Part shown: positions 1 through 6,046 of the stretch, in pieces | Layout of the letters: each line of letters begins with the position of its first letter | Numbering within the stretch: the first letter of the stretch is position 1 | NCBI GenBank assembly: GCA_002358875.1 | Contig: DEPS01000162.1 | Coordinates: 1-28,392, forward strand | Origin: Lachnospiraceae bacterium UBA3386 | Lineage (GTDB): Bacteria; Bacillota; Clostridia; Lachnospirales; Lachnospiraceae | Direction of reading: 5' to 3' | DNA length: 28,392 bases | Made by a program: the position numbers and the translations under genes | Notes under the pieces: generated by a model | Database searches by the model: none | What the model saw: only the letters and a program-made list of their open reading frames with translations | What the model was told of the DNA's origin: nothing

Positions 1-168
1 CATGCCATGGAAAAGTCGGTCACGGCCCAGCGTTTTTCGGGCTATGAGGAGGCCCGGGAAGAGGTCTCTCTTGCCGTGCGGTCTATTCTGGAGAGCAACT
101 CCAACGTCCAGATGGAGCAGATCATCTGGAACCGGACGATCAACAATTACCTGAAGACCATAAGATAA
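1..168 (+). CDS. C-terminal fragment of an unidentified protein (possibly a PTS regulator)
   Basis: The open frame enters from the left edge and runs 55 codons to TAA at 166-168. The visible tail reads HAMEKSVTAQRF and ends INNYLKTIR. It is rich in charged and helix-favouring residues and shows no membrane segment. I do not recognise it with certainty. Because it lies directly before a mannose-family PTS operon on the same strand, and HAMEK resembles the H-x-x-E-(K/R) start of a PRD domain, a LevR/ManR-type activator is one possibility, but this is a guess. The operon downstream shows no -24/-12 (sigma-54) promoter, which argues against a LevR-type activator. The gene is cut only by the window edge. 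Confidence 0.45.
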   Translation, partial: HAMEKSVTAQRFSGYEEAREEVSLAVRSILESNSNVQMEQIIWNRTINNYLKTIR

Positions 169-282
169 ACGGTTTTTTCCGGCATCCCGGCAGCTTTCTG
201 AAGGCTGTCAAATGAATGGACTGCCTGTTACAGTTCAGGCTGCCGCAAAACCCGAGTTTAACGGATCGGCTTCCCGAGTATA

Positions 283-335
283 ACAGCCGTGATCATTACT
301 GGAGCTGCAAAAGCTGAAGTAATGATCACGGCTGT
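283..335. repeat. Perfect 18-bp inverted repeat (hairpin)
   Basis: The arms 283-300 and 318-335 are exact reverse complements (ACAGCCGTGATCATTACT on the left) around a 17-nt loop that itself contains AGCT-GCAAA-AGCT. No T-run follows, so it is not a classical intrinsic terminator. It may be a protein-binding site, an mRNA 3' stabiliser for the upstream gene, or part of the regulatory region of the PTS operon. Confidence 0.85.
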
Positions 336-345
336 CTGCTTCACA

Positions 346-421
346 TGACATTTGTCTGGGGTACATGACAAATGTCATGTGAAGTTATGACATTTGTCTA
401 TAAATATGGTGACACTTGTTA
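346..421 (+). promoter_or_regulatory. Four phased TGACA-N2-TGTCA-like operator sites
   Basis: Sites are at 346-357 (TGACATTTGTCT), 366-377 (TGACAAATGTCA, fully symmetric), 388-399 (TGACATTTGTCT) and 410-421 (TGACACTTGTTA). Their centres are 20, 22 and 22 bp apart, close to two helical turns, so they would lie on one face of the DNA. The first two together form an 18-bp perfect inverted repeat (339-356 with 367-384). The last site ends two bases before the proposed -35 box. The arrangement suggests cooperative binding of a dimeric regulator of the PTS operon; the regulator is unknown. Confidence 0.7.
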
Positions 422-423
422 GA

Positions 424-451
424 TGAACAATTTTAGTAAGTTTTTTATACT
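424..451 (+). promoter_or_regulatory. Putative sigma-A promoter of the PTS operon
   Basis: TGAACA at 424-429 and TATACT at 446-451 are 16 bp apart. The -10 is good and the -35 is weak, which fits a promoter needing an activator bound at the four upstream sites. I looked for a sigma-54 -24/-12 promoter, common for mannose-family PTS operons, and saw none. Confidence 0.45.
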
Positions 452-530
452 TTTTTTAGAAATAAGGCATGTGAATGCTGCTGTCCGGCAGCGGCCTTAA
501 GGCATCGGAAACAGAAAGAGAGGTAAGAGA

Positions 531-962
531 ATGAAGTATGTGGTACTGGTGAGCCACGGCGAGTTTGCGCCCGGGCTGCACAAAGCTGTCAACATGCTGG
601 CGGGCGAAGAGAGAGAAGATGTTCTCTCCACAAGTCTTGTCAACGGTATGGGCGCAGATGTTTTTGCTGAAAATGTCAAGAATCTGCTTTCCGTGGTCGG
701 CGAAGACGATGAGATCATCCTCTTTGCGGACATCGTAGGAGGATCTCCTCTTGCAACGACCGCGAACGTGCTCATGGAGACAGGTCTTCTGGCAAGGACC
801 AGAATGATCGGCGGAATGAACCTTCCCCTGGTTCTGACATGCGTCCTGAGCAAGGACGATGAAGAGACCGACGAGCTGCTCGGCGAGCTGATCGAAGGCG
901 CCAAGGACCAGATCAAGGAATTCACGATCTCGGTGGATGACGACGAGGAAGAGGATCTTTAA
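531..962 (+). CDS. PTS mannose/fructose/sorbose-family IIA component
   Basis: Cytoplasmic IIA protein (143 aa) that takes phosphate from HPr and passes it to IIB. The N-terminus MKYVVLVSHGEFAPGL holds the family signature, with His9 as the phosphorylated residue. Further family motifs are VNGMGADVF and the glycine-rich FADIVGGSPL (about residues 65-75). It is a separate IIA rather than a IIAB fusion. The C-terminus is very acidic (DDDEEEDL), as is that of the IIC protein. The start ATG is preceded by GAGAGG at a normal distance. It is the first gene of a four-gene operon (IIA-IIB-IIC-IID); the sugar cannot be told from sequence alone. Confidence 0.95.
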   Translation: MKYVVLVSHGEFAPGLHKAVNMLAGEEREDVLSTSLVNGMGADVFAENVKNLLSVVGEDDEIILFADIVGGSPLATTANVLMETGLLARTRMIGGMNLPLVLTCVLSKDDEETDELLGELIEGAKDQIKEFTISVDDDEEEDL

Positions 963-1033
963 TTTTAAAATGGTTCCCGGCTGTCCGCAGTGCGGGCGGT
1001 TAAAAATATTTACTAATTTAAGGAGGAGTTGAA

Positions 1034-1534
1034 ATGGCAGTATCTTTTGTACGTGTTGACGACAGAATGATCCATGGACAGACAGTGACCAGATGGTCTC
1101 TGGAGTATCCCTGCACAGGCCTGATCGCTGTGAATGACGCAGCCGCCAAGAATCCTGTTCTGAAGGGTGCTTACAAGAGCGCTTCTGACAAGAAGACCTT
1201 CGTCTGGGGCATCGATGAGTTCATCGCCAAGAGCAAAAAGGTCACCGAGTCCAAGGACAATTATTTCCTGATCACAAAGAATCCTGTTGACATGAAGAAG
1301 CTTCTGGTCGATGCCGGTTTCGTTCCCGGCAATGTCAAGACCGTTATCATCGGTCCCTGCAACGACCGTCCCGGCGCTGTCAAGCTCGGCAACAACCAGT
1401 CCATCACTCAGGAAGAGGCCGAGGCTCTTGAAGCCATCATGAAGGCCGGCTACGAAGTGGAATTTGCTCTGGTCAAAGAAGCTGCGATCGGCAACTGGAA
1501 AAAATTCCGCGGACAGTTTGGGTTCACAGACTGA
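1034..1534 (+). CDS. PTS mannose/fructose/sorbose-family IIB component
   Basis: Cytoplasmic IIB protein (166 aa, normal family length). It accepts phosphate from IIA on His14 within VRVDDRMIHGQ and gives it to the sugar as it passes through IIC/IID. Other family features are the early GQTVTRW segment and the GNVKTVIIGPCNDRPGAVKL region. A strong AAGGAGGAG lies 5 nt before the ATG. It is 71 bp downstream of the IIA gene with no terminator between, only a short CCGC/GCGG hairpin, so the genes are co-transcribed. Confidence 0.95.
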   Translation: MAVSFVRVDDRMIHGQTVTRWSLEYPCTGLIAVNDAAAKNPVLKGAYKSASDKKTFVWGIDEFIAKSKKVTESKDNYFLITKNPVDMKKLLVDAGFVPGNVKTVIIGPCNDRPGAVKLGNNQSITQEEAEALEAIMKAGYEVEFALVKEAAIGNWKKFRGQFGFTD

Positions 1535-1589
1535 TCAGACATCGGAAAAGATTAATATCCGCAATCACATTTGAAAGAGGAGATTGAAA

Positions 1590-2447
1590 ATGTCAATTAA
1601 TATAATTCAGGCGATCATCCTGGGCCTGTTTGCGTCCTTGTCCAGTATGCCCGGACTTGGCGGAACTTCCATCGGTAACTACACACTCGGCCGTCCTCTG
1701 GTCGGCGGACTGATCTGCGGTATCGTCCTCGGTGATGTCCCCACCGGTATCCTCGTCGGCTGCGCCATGCAGGTTGTTTATATCGCTCTGGTTACCCCCG
1801 GCGGCACAGTTTCTGCTGACGTCCGTGCGGTCTCCTACATCGGTATCCCGCTTGCAATGATCGCCCTCAAGAGCTATGGCCTTGATCCCGCTTCCGCAGA
1901 AGGAACCGCTCTGGCAACTTCCTTCGGCACCATGGTCGGTACGATCGGTACTGTCCTTTTCTACGGCACAGCGACCATGAACCTGGTCTGGCAGCACATG
2001 GGCTGGGCGTGGGTTGACAAGCGCGAGTATGACAAGCTTCCCCTGGTCGACTATGTATTACCCTGGATCTCTCATATCTGCTTCTCCCTGATCCCCACCG
2101 TTGCGATGTGCATGGCTGGTGAGCCTGTTGTCAACCTGATCAAGGAAAAGCTCCCCATGGACGGCATCCCGATGAAGACACTCTTCACTGTCGGCGCCCT
2201 CCTTCCCTGCGTTGGTATTGCGATCCTGCTCAAGCAGATCGTCCGTAATGTGCTCGATTTCGTTCCGTATCTCTTCGGTTTCACACTGGCAGCTTCCATG
2301 GGCATCAACCTGGTGGCTTCTACAGTCGTCGCCGGCCTGTTCGCGATCCTGATCTTCAAGCTGAAAATGCTTGAACTCAGAAAGCCCGCCGCGGCATCAG
2401 GTGGAGCAGCTGATAACGGATGGGATGATGATGAGGAGGATATCTGA
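1590..2447 (+). CDS. PTS mannose/fructose/sorbose-family IIC component
   Basis: Integral membrane protein that forms the sugar channel with IID (285 aa). It is strongly hydrophobic with many membrane segments and carries typical IIC stretches such as GGTSIGNYTLGRPLVGGLICG near residues 24-45 and MQVVYIALVTPGGTVSADVRA near 62-82. I chose ATG at 1590 because GAGGAG (1577-1582) lies 7 nt upstream; an in-frame TTG at 1584 is too close to that site. The tail is acidic (WDDDEEDI). The stop lies 2 nt before the IID start, which implies translational coupling. Confidence 0.94.
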   Translation: MSINIIQAIILGLFASLSSMPGLGGTSIGNYTLGRPLVGGLICGIVLGDVPTGILVGCAMQVVYIALVTPGGTVSADVRAVSYIGIPLAMIALKSYGLDPASAEGTALATSFGTMVGTIGTVLFYGTATMNLVWQHMGWAWVDKREYDKLPLVDYVLPWISHICFSLIPTVAMCMAGEPVVNLIKEKLPMDGIPMKTLFTVGALLPCVGIAILLKQIVRNVLDFVPYLFGFTLAASMGINLVASTVVAGLFAILIFKLKMLELRKPAAASGGAADNGWDDDEEDI

Positions 2448-2449
2448 TC

Positions 2450-3289
2450 ATGGCAGAAAAGAAATTATCAAAGAAAGCTTTAAATAGTGGTTTCCACAGA
2501 TGGTATTATGGAAACCTGACCTGCTTCTCTCAGGAGCACATGCAGACATTCGGTTACCTTTGCTCCATGCTTCCGCTCTGCAAAGAACTGTACGCGGATG
2601 ATCCTGAAGCAATGGCTGCTTCCATGGACACATACAGAACCTTCTTCAACACAGAGCCTCAGCTCGGCGCCATCATCGTCGGTGTTACCGCAGGTCTTGA
2701 AGAAGCACGCGCAAACGGCGCGGAAGATGTTACCAGCGAGACCATCAACGGCCTGCGCGCAGGTCTGATGGGCCCCATCGCCGGCATCGGTGACTCCCTT
2801 GTCGTCGGTACCGTGATCCCGATCCTTCTGGGTATCGCCATGGGTATGTCCGGCGGCGGCTCCCCGATGGGCGCGATCTTCTACATCATCGTATGGAACC
2901 TCTTTGCATACTTCGGAATGCGTTTCCTGTACTTCAAGGGCTATGACATGGGTACCAAGGCCGTCGAATTCCTTGTCGGCGACATCGGTAACGCCATCCG
3001 TGAAGCAGTCACGACCCTCGGCGGAATCGTCATCGGCGCGGTCTCCGCGTCCTGGATCAGCGTCAAGACCAGCTTTGCCCTCTATAATGAGTCCGGCGAA
3101 GCCTACATGGTCCTGCAGGAGAAGTTCGACAGCGTCTTCCCCGGCCTTCTGACTGCGGTCTTCGTTATCTTCTGCTGGTGGCTGATGGCCAAGAAGCAGC
3201 TGAGCCCCCTGAAGGTCATGGGCCTTCTGGTCGTCATCGCTTTCGTCGGCGTTCTGCTCGGATTCTTCAACCCCGGACTTGCTTATTAA
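2450..3289 (+). CDS. PTS mannose/fructose/sorbose-family IID component
   Basis: Second membrane subunit of the permease (279 aa). Family signs are the N-terminal NSGFHRWYYGNLTCFSQEHMQ segment, FFNTEPQLGAIIVGVTAGLEE, and the IAGIGDSLVVGTVIPILLGIA stretch, followed by C-terminal hydrophobic segments. The ribosome site AGGAGG is inside the end of the IIC gene. Being encoded directly after IIC completes a functional IIABCD system. A strong terminator about 120 bp downstream ends the operon. Confidence 0.95.
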   Translation: MAEKKLSKKALNSGFHRWYYGNLTCFSQEHMQTFGYLCSMLPLCKELYADDPEAMAASMDTYRTFFNTEPQLGAIIVGVTAGLEEARANGAEDVTSETINGLRAGLMGPIAGIGDSLVVGTVIPILLGIAMGMSGGGSPMGAIFYIIVWNLFAYFGMRFLYFKGYDMGTKAVEFLVGDIGNAIREAVTTLGGIVIGAVSASWISVKTSFALYNESGEAYMVLQEKFDSVFPGLLTAVFVIFCWWLMAKKQLSPLKVMGLLVVIAFVGVLLGFFNPGLAY

Positions 3290-3406
3290 TAAGCGCGGAA
3301 CACCATTGCATCCTGCGTCAAAGACAAAAATATAAGGCATCAGTGTAGACGCAGATGAAAAACGTCAGCAAAAGACTTTTGTCAGACAACAGTCTGCAGA
3401 TTCTTT

Positions 3407-3445
3407 CTGCCGGGAGGCTCTTGTCCTCCCGGCAGCTGTTTTTAT
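3407..3445 (+). terminator. Intrinsic terminator of the PTS operon
   Basis: Perfect 11-bp stem, CTGCCGGGAGG (3407-3417) with CCTCCCGGCAG (3425-3435), a 7-nt loop, then CTGTTTTTAT. It lies after the IID gene. Confidence 0.92.
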
Positions 3446-3454
3446 CGGAGTTTT

Positions 3455-3540
3455 ATCCTTTGAGAATTTCATCTTTTGAGATTTCATCCTTTGAAATTTA
3501 TCCCTAGTTTTTTCCTTTGAAATCTGTCCTTTGAAACAGG
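3455..3540 (+). repeat. Degenerate 15-bp tandem repeats before a small membrane-protein gene
   Basis: Five or six imperfect units around ATCCTTTGAAATTT: units begin near 3455, 3471, 3486, 3500 (worn), 3512 and 3525. The last unit runs into the ribosome site of the next gene (AGGAG at 3538-3542). They may come from slippage or act as a leader control element; nothing in the sequence decides this. Confidence 0.7.
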
Positions 3541-3549
3541 AGTATTATT

Positions 3550-4014
3550 ATGAAACCTCAATCCCAAACCGCGAAGGAAGCCGCAGCAGACAGCGGGCTC
3601 CCGGTCCAGGAATCTAAACAGAACCGCAGAGAAAAAGGAAAGCTCCCGGCTCCGGAATCGAAACAGGACCCCGGAGAGAACGGAAAGCTCTCAGCTCCGG
3701 AATCGAAGCAGGACCGCAGAGAAAACAGAAAGCTCTCAGCTCCGGAATTGATTGAGGAGGCGAAGCGCCAGTCTCTGGCACTGAAAATGATCGGCCGATG
3801 GCGCACGATCGGATTCATAATATCAGCTGTCGGCGCACTCCTGCTCTACAGAGGAGTTTCTGCCGGAGGAGGGAATCTGGTGCTGACTGTTGTGGGACTT
3901 GTCATCGCGGCCGGCGGACTGACAGCCGCGGTTCTGTGCGATCTGGGCATCAGGAACGGACGCCGCAATGTCGAAAAGATCCTCAAAGCAGCACAGGATA
4001 AAACTTCACGATAA
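3550..4014 (+). CDS. Small two-pass membrane protein with repeated charged N-terminus
   Basis: 154 aa, function unknown. The N-terminal part is hydrophilic and contains three consecutive 15-residue repeats (residues 21-35, 36-50, 51-65; pattern ESKQ-x3-E-x2-KL-x-AP). A charged linker follows, then two hydrophobic segments around residues 92-112 (TIGFIISAVGALLLY) and 117-140 (LVLTVVGLVIAAGGLTAAVL), and a short basic tail. AGGAG lies 7 nt before the ATG. It sits between the PTS operon terminator and the HPr-like gene, which begins 91 bp downstream without a clear terminator between them, so the two may be co-transcribed. The repeat number is likely to vary between strains. Confidence 0.75.
   Translation: MKPQSQTAKEAAADSGLPVQESKQNRREKGKLPAPESKQDPGENGKLSAPESKQDRRENRKLSAPELIEEAKRQSLALKMIGRWRTIGFIISAVGALLLYRGVSAGGGNLVLTVVGLVIAAGGLTAAVLCDLGIRNGRRNVEKILKAAQDKTSR
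3610..3744 (+). repeat. Three 45-bp in-frame tandem repeats
   Basis: Encode residues 21-65 of the membrane protein at 3550-4014. Each unit is 45 bp, and the protein repeats keep E, S, K, Q, E, K, L, A and P at fixed places. Units two and three are the most alike. Confidence 0.85.
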
Positions 4015-4105
4015 GCTGATACGAATAAACTAAAAGAGTACAGCGCTCTGCCGGCAGGATATTCCCTGTCAGGGGTCCTTACCGGGCAGACCAGGGTGTT
4101 TAAAA

Positions 4106-4363
4106 ATGAAGATCATTACCTTTAAAGTCCATAATGAAAGCGGATTGGATGCCCGCCTCGCCGGGCAGCTCGTAAAGGAATGCATTGCCTGCGACGGACA
4201 GGTCACGGTCCGCTGCGGCAAAAAGACCGGTAACGGAAAGACCATTTTCAATGTGATCAGCCTTCGAGCCCGAAGCGGAGATACCGTCGAGCTGGAGCTG
4301 AACGGAGGACAGGAGGAAGCGGACGCAGAGCGGCTGGCAGGCTTTGCCAGGGCTGCTATCTGA
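4106..4363 (+). CDS. HPr-like protein with Asp15 and Thr46 (Crh-type)
   Basis: 85 aa, the normal length of HPr. Canonical HPr has GLHARPA with phosphorylated His15 and KSIM with Ser46, the target of HPr kinase. Here the same places read SGLDARLA (Asp15, Arg17, Leu18 instead of Pro) and GKTIFNV (Lys45, Thr46). The protein therefore cannot carry PTS phosphate on His15, but could still be controlled at position 46 if the kinase accepts Thr. In Bacillus, Crh likewise lacks His15 (Gln) and acts only as a CcpA cofactor; a similar role here is inference. AGGGTG lies about 7 nt before the ATG. Its position just after a PTS operon fits a role in sugar regulation. Alternative: a decayed HPr paralog. 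Confidence 0.85.
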   Translation: MKIITFKVHNESGLDARLAGQLVKECIACDGQVTVRCGKKTGNGKTIFNVISLRARSGDTVELELNGGQEEADAERLAGFARAAI

Positions 4364-4441
4364 GCCGTGAGAATCCGGACGGAAATCTTCTTGCAAAACC
4401 ATAACATGAGTCACAACATCATAAAAAATATCAAAAGATAC

Positions 4442-4479
4442 AAGCCGGGAGGTTCCGAAAGGGATTCCCGGCTTTTTTT
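4442..4479 (+). terminator. Intrinsic terminator after the HPr-like gene
   Basis: Stem AAGCCGGGA (4442-4450) with TCCCGGCTT (4466-4474), 15-nt loop, then a run of seven T (4473-4479). Confidence 0.9.
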
Positions 4480-4490
4480 ATCGCAGATCT

Positions 4491-4550
4491 CCCGCTGATC
4501 TGTTACAATCTTATACGGTTTTTTTGAGCCCGCTGATATGCTACAATATT
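4491..4550 (+). promoter_or_regulatory. Duplicated extended -10 promoters
   Basis: Two related segments 38 bp apart both read CCCGCTGAT-x-TG-x-TACAAT: the -10 boxes TACAAT lie at 4504-4509 and 4542-4547, each with TG one base upstream. They precede the HAD-Uma2 gene. No good -35 is seen, which is usual for extended -10 promoters. The duplication suggests a recent tandem copying of the promoter. Confidence 0.55.
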
Positions 4551-4623
4551 AAAAGCATTTGTCTTATACCTTAAGAGAACAAGGAAAATGAATCCGAATA
4601 GTCTGAGAAAGGATAGAAAACAT

Positions 4624-6009
4624 ATGTATAAGATTATCACCTGTGATCTTGACGAGACCCTGCTCTGCATGGACCGGTCCGTTTGTAAAAGAAACATCGA
4701 CGCGATCCATGCGGCAAAAGAGAAGGGAGTAAAGTTCGTCTGTGCCTCCGGAAGAGGCTACATGTCCTTTCAGAATACCCTGCAGGAGATCGGACTGTAC
4801 GACTGTCCTGACCAGTATTCCATTTCCTTTAACGGCGGGGTCATTACGGAAAACAAGGGAAACCGCATTCTGTATCTGGAGGGCATCTCCTGGGAGCTCG
4901 CGGACACTCTTTACAGAAAAGGGACCGGATATGATGTCTGCATACATGTATATACCAGGGATAAGGTATATATATACAACCTGAATGAAGACGAGACAGC
5001 GTTTCTGAATAACAGGATGGAATTTATTGAGATCTTTGACAAGGACCTGTCCTTCCTGAAGGGGGAACAGATCATGAAGGTCCTCTACCAGCATGTGGGA
5101 TATGATTATCTGAATCCCATCGAAAAAGAGCTCAGCAGCCTGACCGGTGACTGCGAGGTCAGTTACTCCAGCGGCCGCTATCTGGAGTTTAACAAAAAGG
5201 GCGTCAGCAAGGGAGACGGACTCCGCCGCCTTGCGCAGATCCTCGGAGTGGATATGAAGGACACCTTGGCCATCGGTGACAATGTAAATGATCTGCCCAT
5301 GATCCAGGCAGCCGGCCTGGGGGCAGCCGTGGGAAATGTTTTTGAAGGGATCAGAAGCAAATGCGGCTATATTGCCGAGAGCAACAATGACGAAGGCGGC
5401 GTAGGCGAGATTATCGAGAAATTTGTGCTCTCTGCAGTGCCTGAAGCAGCAGAAGCAGATAAGCGCCAGGGAGAATATACCCTCGATGATTACTATGCGC
5501 TGCCGGATGAGCGGCGAGTGGAGCTGATCGATGGTGTTATTTATGATATGGCTGCACCGTCTATGCTTCATCAGAGGATACTCGGAGACCTGTTTATTCT
5601 GTTTCGGGAATGTATGGACCGGCATGAGGGAAACTGCGAGGTATATCTTTCCCCCTGCGATGTCCGACTGGACCGGGATAACCGGACGATGGTTCAGCCT
5701 GATCTTTTTGTTATCTGCAGGGAATATGATATCGATGCAAAAAGATATGAAGGACCACCGGATCTGACACTGGAGATCCTGTCGCCTTCTACACGTTCAA
5801 AGGATATGCTGCTTAAGCTCTATAAGTATGCAAATGCCGGGGTCCGTGAATACTGGATCGTGGATCCTGATCAGAAGACAGTTCTTGTCTATGACTTTGA
5901 ACACGATAACTATTATCCCGGCAGGTATTCTTTTGAAGATGAAATACCGATCATGATTTCCGGCGGAGAATGCAGCATCAACTTTTCCAGGATCCTGCGC
6001 AGAAGATGA
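4624..6009 (+). CDS. Cof-type HAD phosphatase fused to Uma2-family nuclease domain
   Basis: 461 aa from ATG 4624 (AAAGGA 10 nt upstream); an in-frame ATG at 4588 would add 12 residues, with a ribosome site that is too close. Residues 1-270 form a Cof-like HAD hydrolase: motif I CDLDETLL (Asp8, Asp10), motif II CASGRGY, motif III Lys near 196 (KGVSKGDGL), motif IV IGDNVNDLPM (218-227). Residues 281-461 form a Uma2/DUF820 domain of the PD-(D/E)XK fold: VELIDG (Glu300), QPDLFVI (Asp360), LEILSPSTRSKD (Glu384), then a Lys-Tyr-rich helix and REYWIVDP. A short Ala/Glu-rich linker joins them. The frame is continuous. HAD proteins of this type dephosphorylate small molecules; Uma2 domains are mostly uncharacterised nucleases. 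The fusion is unusual. The helicase gene follows 37 bp later. Confidence 0.88.
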   Translation: MYKIITCDLDETLLCMDRSVCKRNIDAIHAAKEKGVKFVCASGRGYMSFQNTLQEIGLYDCPDQYSISFNGGVITENKGNRILYLEGISWELADTLYRKGTGYDVCIHVYTRDKVYIYNLNEDETAFLNNRMEFIEIFDKDLSFLKGEQIMKVLYQHVGYDYLNPIEKELSSLTGDCEVSYSSGRYLEFNKKGVSKGDGLRRLAQILGVDMKDTLAIGDNVNDLPMIQAAGLGAAVGNVFEGIRSKCGYIAESNNDEGGVGEIIEKFVLSAVPEAAEADKRQGEYTLDDYYALPDERRVELIDGVIYDMAAPSMLHQRILGDLFILFRECMDRHEGNCEVYLSPCDVRLDRDNRTMVQPDLFVICREYDIDAKRYEGPPDLTLEILSPSTRSKDMLLKLYKYANAGVREYWIVDPDQKTVLVYDFEHDNYYPGRYSFEDEIPIMISGGECSINFSRILRRR

Positions 6010-6046
6010 AGCCGGATAGAAAGCATCAACCGGAGGTACTTTTTCT

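Noticed and set aside
283..335. Intrinsic terminator of the leftmost gene
   Set aside because: Perfect stem but no T-run after it on either strand.
385..530. Sigma-54 (-24/-12) promoter before the PTS operon
   Set aside because: No TGGCAC-N5-TTGC-like sequence; GG and GC are not at the required 10-bp spacing.
2480..3340. 286-codon open frame on the minus strand
   Set aside because: Antisense shadow of the IID gene, Asp/Gly/His-rich composition typical of such shadows.
4564..5625. 353-codon open frame on the minus strand
   Set aside because: It lies opposite the HAD-Uma2 gene, whose motifs are unmistakable, and its translation shows no known motif.
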